This document shows, one piece after another, positions 51,839-62,205 of a stretch of 64,000 nucleotides of DNA. A model generated the notes under the pieces. That model made no database searches, was not told the DNA's origin, and saw only the letters and a program-made list of their open reading frames with translations. Made by a program: the position numbers and the translations under genes. The number at the start of each line of letters is the position of its first letter. Within the stretch, counting starts at the first letter, position 1. Source of the DNA: Hwangdonia lutea (GTDB lineage: Bacteria > Bacteroidota > Bacteroidia > Flavobacteriales > Flavobacteriaceae); contig NZ_CP136521.1 of NCBI RefSeq assembly GCF_032814565.1, positions 1,956,501 to 2,020,500 on the forward strand. The letters are read 5' to 3'.

Positions 51839-54800
51839 ATGTCATCAAACAAGAAATACTGGAAAAGTGTTGAAGAGCTAAACGAAAATAGCTCTATTGT
51901 TGAGACGCTAAAACAAAACGAATTTGTAAGTGAGATTCCTACGGATGAATTTTTAGGTGATAAAAAAACATTGGAGGAAACATCAACAACACGTCGCGAT
52001 TTCTTAAAATATGTTGGTTTTAGTACAGCAGCAGCATCGCTTGCCGCTTGTGAAGGCCCTGTAGTTAAATCTATACCTTACGTAGTTCAGCCAACTGAAA
52101 TTATTCCGGGTGTTGCAAATTATTACGCAACAACCATTGCCGATGGTTTTGATTTTGCAAGTGTTTTGGTGAAAACGCGCGAAGGTCGTCCTATTAAAAT
52201 TGAAAACAATGCTTTGGCAACTACGCACGGTAGTGCAAATGCTAGAGTTAACGCTTCGGTTTTAGGGTTGTATGATAGCTTAAGAATGCAAGGTCCCGTT
52301 CAAGGCGATAGCTATATCGATTGGAGCGATATGGACAGTGGCGTTTTAGCAGGCTTGGAAGCCGCTAAGGCCTCTGGAAAAGACACCGTGCTGTTAACGC
52401 AAACTTTTGCTAGTCCTTCTACAAGTAAGTTGATTTCAGAATTTCAAGAAAAGTATGGTAACGTACGTCACGTCGTTTACGATGCCGTTTCAGAATCTGC
52501 TGCATTAGATGCATACCAAGCTAAATATGGTGAACGCGGATTGGCTAACTACGACTTGTCTAAAGCGATGACTATCGTTTCTGTTGGCGCGGATTTCTTA
52601 GGCGATTGGCAAGGTGGTGGTTTTGATTCGGGATATTCTAAAAACAGAATTCCAGCTAACGGTAAAATGTCGCGTCATATTCAGTTTGAATCCAATATGT
52701 CTTTATCCGGCGCAAATGCCGATAAACGCGTGGCCTTAACACCAAGTCAACAAAAAACAGCATTAGCCAAATTATACAGTCAAGTTGTAGGCGGATCGGT
52801 TTCAACAAACGAATTACCTGCGCATATTGAAGATGCTATTAGTAAAGCAGCAGCACAACTTAAAAAGGCAGGGAGCAACGGCGTTGTGGTTACGGGCATT
52901 CAAGATGTAAACGCACAAACAGTAGTTTTAGAAATTAATGAAGCTTTAAACAGTAAAGCTTTTGATGCTAAAACACCTATAAAAACGAGACAAGGTAACG
53001 ATAAAGCAGTCGCTAAATTAGTTGCCGATATGAATGCGGGAAGAATTGGAGCGCTTATCATGAGTGGTGTTAACCCCATGTATACACTTCCAAATGCATC
53101 AGCGTTTGCTGAGGGTTTAAATAATGTTGATTTGTCTGTAACCTTTTCCATGAAAGCAGATGAAACATCAACCCTAACTGATTACATTGCGGCAGCACCG
53201 CATTATTTAGAATCTTGGGGCGATGTGGAACTAAAAAAAGGACATTATGCGTTAACGCAACCAACAATCCGTCCTTTGTTTGATACCAGACAATTTCAAG
53301 AGGCGTTATTAAAGTGGACAGGAAACGATCTGTCTTACCACGATTATATAAAAGAGGCATGGGGAACCACTATTTTAGGTGGAAGTTCTTTCAATAAAGC
53401 CTTGCACGATGGAGTTTATGTTGGGACTATTGCAACAGAAACCGAAGATACCACTGAAACTGCAGAATCCGATGAAGATGTTTTAGAAACACCTTCAGGA
53501 AATGCAGCAAGAGCTCTAGCAGCTTCTGTAAAACCTGATTCTACTTTCGAATTAACATTATATACCAAAGTAGGTATGGGTGATGGGCAACAAGCCAACA
53601 ACCCGTGGTTACAAGAGTTCCCTGATCCTTTAACAAGAACTTCATGGGACAACTACTTAACCATTTCTAAAGTAGATGCTGATGCGCTAGGTTTCGTTAA
53701 TACGCATGATGCCACTGGTGGATTAAACGGAAGCTATGCCAATATTACGGCAAATGGGACCACCGTTAAAGTACCTGTAATGATTCAGCCGGGGCAAGCA
53801 AAAGGCTCTGTAGGATTAGCATTTGGTTACGGAAAAACCTTAGGCTTAAAAGAAGAGATGCAAACGGGTGTTAACGCATACGCATTGTATCACGATTTTA
53901 ATAAAGTACAGTCGGTTACTATTGAGGCTGCTGCTGGCGAGCACGAATTTGCTTCGGTTCAGTTACATAATACCTTAATGGGGCGTGGCGATATTATAAA
54001 AGAAACCACTTTAGAAATTTTCAATACGAAAGACAAGAAACATTGGAATGCTGTTCCTGTGGTATCGCTTAATCACGTTGAAACCCCGGTAACATCTCCT
54101 GAGGTAGATTTATGGGATGAATTTGATCGCTCTATTGGGCACCATTTCAACTTATCAATCGATTTAAATGCCTGTACAGGTTGTGGTGCTTGTGTGATTG
54201 CTTGTCACGCAGAAAACAATGTGCCTGTTGTAGGGAAAGAAGAAATACGCCGTAGCCGTGATATGCACTGGTTACGTATCGATAGATATTATTCTTCTGA
54301 AGATTCATTTACAGAAGACATCAATAAAAAAGAAAACATTTCTGGTTTAGGAAGTTCGCTTAGCGAGTTTGGAGAAATGGAACATGCAGCTGAAAATCCG
54401 CAAGTGGTATTTCAACCTGTAATGTGCCAGCACTGTAACCACGCACCTTGCGAAACGGTTTGCCCTGTGGCAGCAACATCGCATGGTCGCCAAGGTCAGA
54501 ACCATATGGCTTATAACCGTTGTGTAGGTACCAGATATTGTGCAAACAACTGTCCTTACAAAGTACGTCGTTTTAACTGGTTCTTATACGCTGGGAATGA
54601 TGAGTTTGATTACCACATGAATGACGATTTAGGTCGCATGGTATTAAATCCAGATGTTGTGGTGCGCTCTCGTGGGGTTATGGAAAAATGTTCTATGTGT
54701 ATTCAAATGACACAGAAAACCATTTTAGATGCCAAACGCGATGGACGAGAAATTAAAGATGGTGAATTCCAAACAGCTTGTTCTGCAGCTTGTAGCAGTG

Positions 54801-54949
54801 GCGCTATGGTATTTGGAGATATCAACGATAAAGACAGTAAAGTTGCAAAACTTAAAGAAGATAACCGTATGTATCACTTGTTAGAGTACGTAGGTACAAA
54901 GCCTAATGTGCAGTATCAAACAAAAGTGAGAAATACAACCGAAGCATAA
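51839..54949 (+). CDS. actB: Alternative complex III subunit B, iron-sulfur protein
   Basis: The 1036-residue protein has a twin-Arg-type signal (TTRRDFLKYVGFSTAAASLAAC) near residue 50. A long molybdopterin-oxidoreductase-like domain without recognisable cofactor Cys runs to about residue 740, and a C-terminal ferredoxin-like domain follows. Clusters are ligated by CTGCGACVIAC, CQHCNHAPCETVCPV, CVGTRYCANNCPY and CSMC...CSAAC. In ACIII this subunit carries electrons from quinol oxidation towards ActA. It is followed 30 bp later by actC. Confidence 0.95.
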   Translation: MSSNKKYWKSVEELNENSSIVETLKQNEFVSEIPTDEFLGDKKTLEETSTTRRDFLKYVGFSTAAASLAACEGPVVKSIPYVVQPTEIIPGVANYYATTIADGFDFASVLVKTREGRPIKIENNALATTHGSANARVNASVLGLYDSLRMQGPVQGDSYIDWSDMDSGVLAGLEAAKASGKDTVLLTQTFASPSTSKLISEFQEKYGNVRHVVYDAVSESAALDAYQAKYGERGLANYDLSKAMTIVSVGADFLGDWQGGGFDSGYSKNRIPANGKMSRHIQFESNMSLSGANADKRVALTPSQQKTALAKLYSQVVGGSVSTNELPAHIEDAISKAAAQLKKAGSNGVVVTGIQDVNAQTVVLEINEALNSKAFDAKTPIKTRQGNDKAVAKLVADMNAGRIGALIMSGVNPMYTLPNASAFAEGLNNVDLSVTFSMKADETSTLTDYIAAAPHYLESWGDVELKKGHYALTQPTIRPLFDTRQFQEALLKWTGNDLSYHDYIKEAWGTTILGGSSFNKALHDGVYVGTIATETEDTTETAESDEDVLETPSGNAARALAASVKPDSTFELTLYTKVGMGDGQQANNPWLQEFPDPLTRTSWDNYLTISKVDADALGFVNTHDATGGLNGSYANITANGTTVKVPVMIQPGQAKGSVGLAFGYGKTLGLKEEMQTGVNAYALYHDFNKVQSVTIEAAAGEHEFASVQLHNTLMGRGDIIKETTLEIFNTKDKKHWNAVPVVSLNHVETPVTSPEVDLWDEFDRSIGHHFNLSIDLNACTGCGACVIACHAENNVPVVGKEEIRRSRDMHWLRIDRYYSSEDSFTEDINKKENISGLGSSLSEFGEMEHAAENPQVVFQPVMCQHCNHAPCETVCPVAATSHGRQGQNHMAYNRCVGTRYCANNCPYKVRRFNWFLYAGNDEFDYHMNDDLGRMVLNPDVVVRSRGVMEKCSMCIQMTQKTILDAKRDGREIKDGEFQTACSAACSSGAMVFGDINDKDSKVAKLKEDNRMYHLLEYVGTKPNVQYQTKVRNTTEA

Positions 54950-54979
54950 AATTAATTAAGAAATAATTATAAAAGGATT

Positions 54980-56710
54980 ATGGCGTCTCATTACGAAGCA
55001 CCTATTAGAAGACCTTTAGTTACAGGCGAAAAATCATACCACGATGTTACGGTGGATGTGGCTAAACCGGTAGAGGGAAAAGCAAACAAACAATGGTGGA
55101 TAGTTTTTGGTATTTCACTTGCTGCCTTTCTTTGGGGAATTGGATGTATCATTTATACAATATCAACCGGTATTGGTACCTGGGGTTTAAATAAAACCGT
55201 AGGTTGGGCCTGGGATATTACTAACTTTGTTTGGTGGGTAGGTATTGGTCACGCAGGAACGCTTATTTCTGCTGTATTATTGTTATTCCGTCAAAAATGG
55301 AGAATGGCCATTAACCGTTCGGCAGAGGCCATGACTATATTCTCTGTAGTTCAAGCGGGTTTATTTCCAATTATCCACATGGGTCGCCCATGGTTAGGCT
55401 ATTGGGTATTGCCCATTCCAAATCAATTTGGCTCGTTATGGGTTAACTTTAACTCGCCATTACTTTGGGATGTATTTGCAATTTCAACATATTTATCGGT
55501 GTCATTGGTGTTCTGGTGGACTGGATTGTTGCCCGACTTTGCCATGATTCGAGATAGAGCTGTAAAGCCATTTCAAAAGAAAATATATTCATTATTAAGT
55601 TTCGGATGGTCTGGTAGAGCAAAAGACTGGCAACGTTTTGAAGAAGTATCTTTGGTACTTGCAGGTTTAGCAACACCCTTAGTACTTTCGGTACATACTA
55701 TTGTATCGTTTGACTTTGCCACCTCTATAGTTCCAGGTTGGCATACCACGATATTTCCACCGTATTTCGTTGCGGGTGCTGTATTCTCTGGTTTTGCCAT
55801 GGTAAACACACTGCTTATTGTTATGAGAAAAGTGTGTGATTTGGAAGACTATATTACCGTACAACACATCGAATTAATGAACATCGTTATCATGATTACG
55901 GGGTCAATAGTTGGTGTAGCTTATATTACAGAATTGTTTATTGCCTGGTATTCGGGTGTAGAATACGAGCAGTACGCCTTCTTAAACAGAGCAACCGGAC
56001 CTTACTGGTGGGCCTATTGGGCGATGATGACCTGTAACGTGTTCTCGCCACAGTTTATGTGGTTCAAAAAATTAAGAACCAGCATTATGTTCTCTTTTAT
56101 TATCTCTATTGTGGTGAATATCGGGATGTGGTTTGAGCGTTTCGTAATTATTGTAACCTCCTTACACCGTGATTACTTACCATCGTCATGGACCATGTTC
56201 TCACCAACCTTTGTGGATATAGGGATTTTTATAGGAACCATCGGATTTTTCTTTGTATTGTTTTTATTGTACTCAAGAACATTCCCGGTTATCGCTCAAG
56301 CGGAAGTAAAAACCATTTTAAAATCATCTGGTGAGCGCTATAAGAATATTAGGGAAAGAGGCGACAGCTTAGTTGGTACGGGAGCAGATAAAAGAACATC
56401 TAACTTTAAAATTCCTGAGGCAACGGCAGCTTCTGAACCCACTCAAGATAAGTCTGAAAAATTAGATAATCTTTTGGAAAGTGTAGGTAAATTTGACCCA
56501 GCTTTACAAACACCAGACGACTTAAAAGTGATCAACGGAATTGGGCCTAAAATGGAAGGTGTACTTAACAGCATTGGTATTTATACCTATGCCCAGGTTA
56601 GTAAAATGACAAAAAGAGAATACGACTTGTTAGATGAAATCACAGGATCTTTCCCAGGAAGAGCAGAGCGTGATGATTGGTCCGGACAAGCAAAAAAACT
56701 AATAAACTAG
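54980..56710 (+). CDS. actC: Alternative complex III subunit C (NrfD-like) with C-terminal HhH-like extension
   Basis: The 576-residue quinol-oxidising membrane subunit has the NrfD/PsrC fold, with about ten transmembrane helices to residue 440 (GIGHAGTLISAVLLLFRQKWR, WVLPIPNQFGSLWVNFNSPL). The last 110 residues are soluble. After a linker they hold DDLKVINGIGPKMEGVLNSIGIYTYAQVSKMT and LDEITGSFPGRAERDDWSGQAKKL, a helix-hairpin-helix-like domain of the type found fused to several Bacteroidota proteins and usually linked to DNA binding. Its use on a respiratory subunit is unexplained. Confidence 0.94.
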   Translation: MASHYEAPIRRPLVTGEKSYHDVTVDVAKPVEGKANKQWWIVFGISLAAFLWGIGCIIYTISTGIGTWGLNKTVGWAWDITNFVWWVGIGHAGTLISAVLLLFRQKWRMAINRSAEAMTIFSVVQAGLFPIIHMGRPWLGYWVLPIPNQFGSLWVNFNSPLLWDVFAISTYLSVSLVFWWTGLLPDFAMIRDRAVKPFQKKIYSLLSFGWSGRAKDWQRFEEVSLVLAGLATPLVLSVHTIVSFDFATSIVPGWHTTIFPPYFVAGAVFSGFAMVNTLLIVMRKVCDLEDYITVQHIELMNIVIMITGSIVGVAYITELFIAWYSGVEYEQYAFLNRATGPYWWAYWAMMTCNVFSPQFMWFKKLRTSIMFSFIISIVVNIGMWFERFVIIVTSLHRDYLPSSWTMFSPTFVDIGIFIGTIGFFFVLFLLYSRTFPVIAQAEVKTILKSSGERYKNIRERGDSLVGTGADKRTSNFKIPEATAASEPTQDKSEKLDNLLESVGKFDPALQTPDDLKVINGIGPKMEGVLNSIGIYTYAQVSKMTKREYDLLDEITGSFPGRAERDDWSGQAKKLIN

Positions 56711-56720
56711 AATAGAGTCA

Positions 56721-57257
56721 ATGGAAGCTTCAAAAGTTATTCACGCTATTTATATCGATGATGATGTATTAATGTCGGCCGTTAAAAAGGTTAAGGCAGA
56801 ACGCTATCACATCGAAGAGATATATACACCGTTTCCGGTTCACGGACTAGATAAGGCTATGGGATTAGCACCCACGCGTATTGCCATAACAGCATTTATT
56901 TACGGGCTTATTGGTTTAACCGTGGCTATTTTAATGATGAATTTTATCATGATTGAAGATTGGCCCCAAAACATAGGCGGTAAACCAAGCTTTAGTTACT
57001 TGGAAAATATGCCGGCATTTATTCCTATTATGTTTGAGATGACCGTATTCTTTTCAGCGCACTTAATGGTTATAACGTTTTATTTACGCAGTAGAATGTG
57101 GCCTTTTAAGCAAGCTGAAAATCCAGATCCTAGAACAACCGACGACCATTTTTTAATGGAAATTCCAGTTCATGGAAATGAAACTGAATTAGAAAATCTA
57201 CTCAAGGAAACTGGCGCAGTCGAGATTAATATTATTGATAAAGAAGATGCACATTAA
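56721..57257 (+). CDS. actD: Alternative complex III subunit D
   Basis: The 178-residue ACIII subunit has an N-terminal DUF3341 domain (VIHAIYIDDDVLMSAVKKVK...EIYTPFPVHGLDKAMG) and two transmembrane helices near 55-75 and 95-120. Its stop is one base before the ActE start. The order actA-B-C-D-E-F is complete in this window. Confidence 0.94.
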   Translation: MEASKVIHAIYIDDDVLMSAVKKVKAERYHIEEIYTPFPVHGLDKAMGLAPTRIAITAFIYGLIGLTVAILMMNFIMIEDWPQNIGGKPSFSYLENMPAFIPIMFEMTVFFSAHLMVITFYLRSRMWPFKQAENPDPRTTDDHFLMEIPVHGNETELENLLKETGAVEINIIDKEDAH

Positions 57258-57258
57258 T

Positions 57259-57813
57259 ATGAAGAACTTAAAACATATAGGTCTTGTAGCAGTATTGTTA
57301 TTATCGGTAACATCTTGCTTTAACAAAAGTGAGCCTAACTATCAGTTTATGCCAAATATGTATGAGTCTGAAGGTTATGAAACTTATGGCGAAGCCGCAT
57401 TTCCAGATGGTATGGCAGCCCAATTACCCGCTGACGGATCGGTAGCTAGGGGGCACATTCCTTTCGATATTGAAAATTCAACCGAAGGTTACGAGCTGGC
57501 TAAAGCCACATTAATGAGTCCTATTGACTCGATGCATGTAGATTTAGATAGAGGCAAAGAACTTTACGACATATATTGTGGTATTTGCCATGGTAATAAA
57601 GGCGACGGACAAGGTAATTTAGTAAAACGCGAAAAGATTCTAGGTATTCCTAGTTTTGATGATGCCGGACGAGCCATAAACCAAGGTAGCATTTACCACA
57701 CCATTTACTATGGTAAAAATGCCATGGGCTCTTATGCCAATCAATTGAAAGAAGAAGAACGCTGGCAAGTGGTGTCATACGTGTTGAAGTTAAAAGGAGA
57801 TTTAGAAAAGTAA
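57259..57813 (+). CDS. actE: Alternative complex III subunit E, monoheme cytochrome c lipoprotein
   Basis: The start at 57259 (MKNLKHIGLVAVLLLSVTSC) gives a proper lipoprotein signal with lipobox Cys20; a longer upstream frame overlaps actD and lacks support. The 184-residue protein has one heme motif, CGICH, near residue 111, and a Met ligand in GKNAMGSYANQL. It would carry electrons out of ACIII towards the adjacent caa3-type oxidase. Confidence 0.94.
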   Translation: MKNLKHIGLVAVLLLSVTSCFNKSEPNYQFMPNMYESEGYETYGEAAFPDGMAAQLPADGSVARGHIPFDIENSTEGYELAKATLMSPIDSMHVDLDRGKELYDIYCGICHGNKGDGQGNLVKREKILGIPSFDDAGRAINQGSIYHTIYYGKNAMGSYANQLKEEERWQVVSYVLKLKGDLEK

Positions 57814-57833
57814 GAAGATAAGATTATATAGAT

Positions 57834-59159
57834 ATGTACACATTTTCAAATAAATTAAAGACATTTTCTATCATTCTAATGGTTTTAGGGTTGTTAGGTG
57901 TAGGCTATGGTTTTATGACATCTCATAAATCTTTTGAAGAAGTTGAGCACTTGCTTACAGAAGAATCACACGGTGGCGGACATGGAGAAGAAGCATCACA
58001 CAATGCAACGGCATCAACCGATGCCCATGCAGATAAAGCAGACGCTCATACAGAACATGTAAAACACGTACAACATCAAATTGCGAATCGGCCGTGGTCA
58101 GCATTATATGTAGCGGCATTTTTCTTTATGATGATTGCTTTAGGTGTGCTCGCGTTTTATGCCATTCAAATTGCTTCGCAAGCTGGTTGGTCGCCCGTAC
58201 TGTTTAGGGTTATGGAAGGCATTACGGCTTACCTTTTACCCGGTGCTTTAATTGTACTTTTATTAGCGGTAGCATCCGGAACTATTGGGCATTACAACTT
58301 ATTTGTTTGGATGGATCCAGGGGTTGTGGAACACGATAAACTAATTCAAAACAAATCAGGTTGGTTAAACCTAACTGGGTTTATCATTCGTGGCTTAATA
58401 TACATAGGTGGTTGGAGCTTTTACCGATATATTTCTAGAAAATATTCGATTGCACAAGATACCGCAGATGATAACAGAAACTTTAAAAAAGGCTTCCGTT
58501 GGGCAGCAGGATTTTTGGTATTCTTTATTTATACCGAATCTATGATGTCTTGGGATTGGATTATGAGCTTAGACCCACATTGGTTCTCAACATTATTTGG
58601 TTGGTATGTATTTGCCAGTATGTTTGTTAGTGGTATTACGGTTATTGCCTTAATTTCAATTTATTTAAAATCCAGAGGTTTCTTGGATTTTGTAAACGAA
58701 AACCACTTGCACGATGTCGCTAAATACATGTTTGCATTTAGTATTTTCTGGACCTATTTATGGTTCTCGCAATTCATGTTAATCTGGTATGCAAACATTC
58801 CGGAAGAGGTAACTTATTTTGTGTCGCGTTTCCAAGATTATCAATTACCATTCTTAGGCATGGTGGCACTTAACTTTGTATTTCCAATTTTAATGTTAAT
58901 GAATGCCGATTATAAACGTGTACCATGGTTTGTGGTTATGACAGGGATCGTAGTTCTATTTGGGCATTACTTGGATGTGTTTGTAATGGTTATGCCAGCA
59001 ACTGTAGGCGATAGATGGTTTATTGGCATCCCAGAGATCAGTTCAGTATTACTTTTTGCAGGGTTGTTTATATTTGTAGTTTTTACAGCTTTAACAAAAG
59101 CGCCATTACTAGTACAAAGATATCCTTTCAAAAAGGAAAGCGAAGAATTTCATTATTAA
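57834..59159 (+). CDS. actF: Alternative complex III subunit F (NrfD-like)
   Basis: The 441-residue membrane subunit has about ten helices, related to ActC but with a His-rich periplasmic stretch after the first helix (HGGGHGEEASHNATASTDAHADKADAHTEH split across residues 47-78). It has the conserved ESMMSWDWIMSLDPHWFSTLFGWYVFAS block. It would complete the proton-translocating part of ACIII. It is followed 30 bp later by coxB. Confidence 0.93.
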   Translation: MYTFSNKLKTFSIILMVLGLLGVGYGFMTSHKSFEEVEHLLTEESHGGGHGEEASHNATASTDAHADKADAHTEHVKHVQHQIANRPWSALYVAAFFFMMIALGVLAFYAIQIASQAGWSPVLFRVMEGITAYLLPGALIVLLLAVASGTIGHYNLFVWMDPGVVEHDKLIQNKSGWLNLTGFIIRGLIYIGGWSFYRYISRKYSIAQDTADDNRNFKKGFRWAAGFLVFFIYTESMMSWDWIMSLDPHWFSTLFGWYVFASMFVSGITVIALISIYLKSRGFLDFVNENHLHDVAKYMFAFSIFWTYLWFSQFMLIWYANIPEEVTYFVSRFQDYQLPFLGMVALNFVFPILMLMNADYKRVPWFVVMTGIVVLFGHYLDVFVMVMPATVGDRWFIGIPEISSVLLFAGLFIFVVFTALTKAPLLVQRYPFKKESEEFHY

Positions 59160-59189
59160 TTAAGATTTAAATAAAGACGAACGATACCA

Positions 59190-60257
59190 ATGACTGCTTT
59201 ATTAACAATTATAGTTTTAGTATTTATTTTAATTGCCATTTGGCAAATGGTGAAAATTTTCGATTTGGCGCAGGCTAAAATTGAGAATACTCAGATTGCT
59301 ACCGATAAAGACAATACCGTAAATGCATATTTAATGATGGCCTTTTTAGCCTTCATTTATGTTATTACCATAATAAGCTTTGTGTATTGGGGCGATTTGC
59401 CATTAATGTCCAATTCAGCTTCAGAACACGGTCCAACCATTGATAATTTGATGATTATCTCCATGGTAGTCATTTTTATTGTGCAAACCATAACGCAGTT
59501 TCTATTACACTATTTTGCGTTTAAATACAAAGGTGAAAAGGGTAAAAAAGCCTTATTCTTTGCCGACAATAATAAGCTAGAAGCCATTTGGACCATAATT
59601 CCGGTAATTGTTTTGGCTGGTTTAATTATATACGGATTGAACACCTGGATTCATATTATGGGTGTTGAAGAGACCGAAGACACTTTAGTAGTGGAGTTAT
59701 ATGCGCAACAATTCAACTGGAAAGCGAGATACGGAGGCGCTGATAATACCTTAGGAAAAGCCAATGTTCGTTTAATAGATATTGACCGCGCAAATATTTT
59801 AGGTGTAGATGAATCTGACCCTAATGCACAAGACGATATCATTACAACCGAATTGCACTTGCCAGTAGGCAGACCGGTAATATTTAAAATGCGTTCGCAA
59901 GACGTATTACACTCGGCTTACATGCCACACTTTAGAGCACAAATGAACTGCGTTCCGGGAATGATTACCCAGTTTGGGTTTACTCCAACGGTAACTACTG
60001 CCGAAATGAGGCAAAGGTCACAGATTGTTAAAAAAGTAAAAAACATAAATGAAATTAGAGTTGAAAATAGCAAACCACTGTTAGCTAAAGGTGAAGAGCC
60101 TTTAGAACCTTACGAATTTGACTATTTACTGATATGTAACAAGATTTGTGGAAAATCGCACTACAATATGCAAATGAAGATTATTGTGGAAACACAAGAA
60201 GAATTTGATGCTTGGTTAAGCGAGCAAAAAGAATTTAAAAACTCTCTAATTAACTAA
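59190..60257 (+). CDS. coxB: Cytochrome c oxidase subunit II
   Basis: This 355-residue protein carries the dinuclear CuA centre. Two transmembrane helices (about 5-20 and 52-75, plus one near 130) precede the cupredoxin domain. The ligands are His in VLHSAYMPHFR and Cys316, Cys320, His324 and Met327 in CNKICGKSHYNM. The usual Glu of CxExC is Lys here, a variant common in this group, whose backbone ligand role is kept. Its position after actF supports an ACIII-oxidase supercomplex as known from Flavobacterium johnsoniae. Confidence 0.94.
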   Translation: MTALLTIIVLVFILIAIWQMVKIFDLAQAKIENTQIATDKDNTVNAYLMMAFLAFIYVITIISFVYWGDLPLMSNSASEHGPTIDNLMIISMVVIFIVQTITQFLLHYFAFKYKGEKGKKALFFADNNKLEAIWTIIPVIVLAGLIIYGLNTWIHIMGVEETEDTLVVELYAQQFNWKARYGGADNTLGKANVRLIDIDRANILGVDESDPNAQDDIITTELHLPVGRPVIFKMRSQDVLHSAYMPHFRAQMNCVPGMITQFGFTPTVTTAEMRQRSQIVKKVKNINEIRVENSKPLLAKGEEPLEPYEFDYLLICNKICGKSHYNMQMKIIVETQEEFDAWLSEQKEFKNSLIN

Positions 60258-60286
60258 TTTAAAAAAGATAAATACGATATAAGATT

Positions 60287-62077
60287 ATGTCAGCACACGC
60301 AGATAACCACGCTCACGACGACCACGGACATCATCATAAAGAAACTTTTGTAACTAAATACATATTTAGTCAAGATCATAAAATGATTGCAAAACAGTAC
60401 CTTATTACAGGTACAATTATGGGTGTTATTGGCGTATTAATGTCCATGATGTTTCGTATACAAATTGCATGGCCAGAAGAACCAAATGTATTGTTTGAAG
60501 CACTTTTGGGTAAATGGGCACCAGACGGCGTTATGGATGCCGATATTTATTTAGCATTAGTAACCATACATGGTACCATTATGGTTTTCTTTGTGTTAAC
60601 AGCAGGTTTAAGTGGTACCTTTAGTAACTTATTAATTCCGTTGCAAATCGGTGCACGAGATATGGCCTCCGGCTTTTTAAACATGGTGTCGTACTGGTTG
60701 TTTTTCTTATCAAGTGTGCTCATGGTAGTCTCATTATTTGTCGAGGCCGGACCAGCAGCTGCGGGTTGGACTATCTATCCACCATTAAGTGCTTTACCAA
60801 TGGCTCAAGGAGGTTCAGGAATGGGTATGACCCTGTGGTTAATATCTATGGCCATTTTTATTGCGTCGTCCTTATTGGGCTCACTTAACTATATAGTTAC
60901 AGTAATAAACTTGCGTACCAAAGGAATGTCTATGACCAGATTACCACTTACAATTTGGGCGTTCTTTGTAACAGCTATTATTGGAGTAGTATCGTTTCCT
61001 GTTTTATTATCGGCAGCGTTATTATTGATTATGGATAGAAGCTTTGGAACATCATTCTTCTTATCGGATATTTTTATTCAAGGAGAAGTATTGCATTACC
61101 AAGGCGGATCGCCGGTATTGTTCGAGCATTTATTTTGGTTCTTAGGACACCCAGAGGTTTATATAGTTATACTACCAGCCATGGGACTCGTTTCCGAAAT
61201 TATGGCATCGAGTTCGCGTAAACCTATATTTGGTTACCGTGCGATGGTGGCTTCAATATTAGCCATCGCCTTTTTATCAACTATCGTTTGGGGGCATCAC
61301 ATGTTTGTTTCAGGAATGAATCCATTCTTAGGATCTGTATTTACATTTACAACCTTATTAATTGCCATTCCATCAGCGGTAAAAGCCTTCAACTGGATTA
61401 CCACCCTCTGGAAGGGTAACTTACAAATGAATCCCGCCATGTTATTCTCAATTGGCTTTGTATCAACCTTTATATCGGGAGGTTTAACAGGTATTATTTT
61501 AGGAGATTCGGCCTTAGATATTAATGTACACGACACTTATTTCGTGGTAGCACACTTCCACTTAGTAATGGGTATATCGGCACTGTACGGTATGTTTGCA
61601 GGAATTTACCATTGGTATCCAAAAATGTTTGGACGTATGCTAAACAAAAACTTAGGTTATATCCATTTCTGGATCACGGCGGTTTGTGCTTATGGCGTAT
61701 TTTTCCCCATGCACTTTATAGGAATGGCAGGTTTACCACGCCGTTATTATACTAACAGTCACTTTCCGTTATTTGACGATTTAGCAAATGTAAATGTCGT
61801 AATTACCATTTTTGCTTTAATTGGAGGTATCGTGCAAATCGTGTATTTATATAACTTCTTTGGTAGTATGTTCTTTGGAAAGAAAACCGTTCAAAATCCA
61901 TGGCGTTCAACAACTTTAGAGTGGACAGCACCCGTTAAGCATATCCACGGAAACTGGGAAGGCGAAATACCACATGTTTACCGTTGGTCTTACGATTACA
62001 GCAAACCAGGACATGATGACGATTTTGTGCCGCAGAATGTTCCTCTTAAAGAAGGAGAAGAAGAGTTACAACATTAA
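60287..62077 (+). CDS. ctaD: Cytochrome c oxidase subunit I
   Basis: The 596-residue heme-copper oxidase core has twelve helices. Key sites are visible: VTIHGTIMVFFV (low-spin heme His), WFLGHPEVYIVILP (CuB His and the Tyr cross-link), WGHHMFVSG (CuB His pair), and HDTYFVVAHFHLVMG (heme a3 and a His). The N-terminus is His-rich (SAHADNHAHDDHGHHH). It ends the respiratory operon before a terminator; subunit III and assembly genes are not here. Confidence 0.95.
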   Translation: MSAHADNHAHDDHGHHHKETFVTKYIFSQDHKMIAKQYLITGTIMGVIGVLMSMMFRIQIAWPEEPNVLFEALLGKWAPDGVMDADIYLALVTIHGTIMVFFVLTAGLSGTFSNLLIPLQIGARDMASGFLNMVSYWLFFLSSVLMVVSLFVEAGPAAAGWTIYPPLSALPMAQGGSGMGMTLWLISMAIFIASSLLGSLNYIVTVINLRTKGMSMTRLPLTIWAFFVTAIIGVVSFPVLLSAALLLIMDRSFGTSFFLSDIFIQGEVLHYQGGSPVLFEHLFWFLGHPEVYIVILPAMGLVSEIMASSSRKPIFGYRAMVASILAIAFLSTIVWGHHMFVSGMNPFLGSVFTFTTLLIAIPSAVKAFNWITTLWKGNLQMNPAMLFSIGFVSTFISGGLTGIILGDSALDINVHDTYFVVAHFHLVMGISALYGMFAGIYHWYPKMFGRMLNKNLGYIHFWITAVCAYGVFFPMHFIGMAGLPRRYYTNSHFPLFDDLANVNVVITIFALIGGIVQIVYLYNFFGSMFFGKKTVQNPWRSTTLEWTAPVKHIHGNWEGEIPHVYRWSYDYSKPGHDDDFVPQNVPLKEGEEELQH

Positions 62078-62098
62078 AAATGATCTATATTAATATTG

Positions 62099-62128
62099 AA
62101 AAGCCTTTCCCGTTCGGAAAGGCTTTTT
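62099..62128 (+). terminator. Terminator of the act-cox operon
   Basis: AAAAGCCTTTCC (62099-62110) pairs with GGAAAGGCTTTT (62116-62127), followed by T. Confidence 0.88.
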
Positions 62129-62148
62129 GTTTATATTTGCTTGTATCG

Positions 62149-62175
62149 TCCTGATAACTATCGGGATTGTTTCAG
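62149..62175 (+). repeat. Degenerate palindromic repeat, left of ruvB
   Basis: TCCTGATA-AC-TATCGGGA is an imperfect palindrome followed by TTGTTTCAG. It aligns over 27 bases (20 identical) with 63250-63276 in the same orientation on the other side of ruvB. Confidence 0.5.
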
Positions 62176-62205
62176 TATCTTTATCACTTAAGATTAAAAG
62201 ACTAA

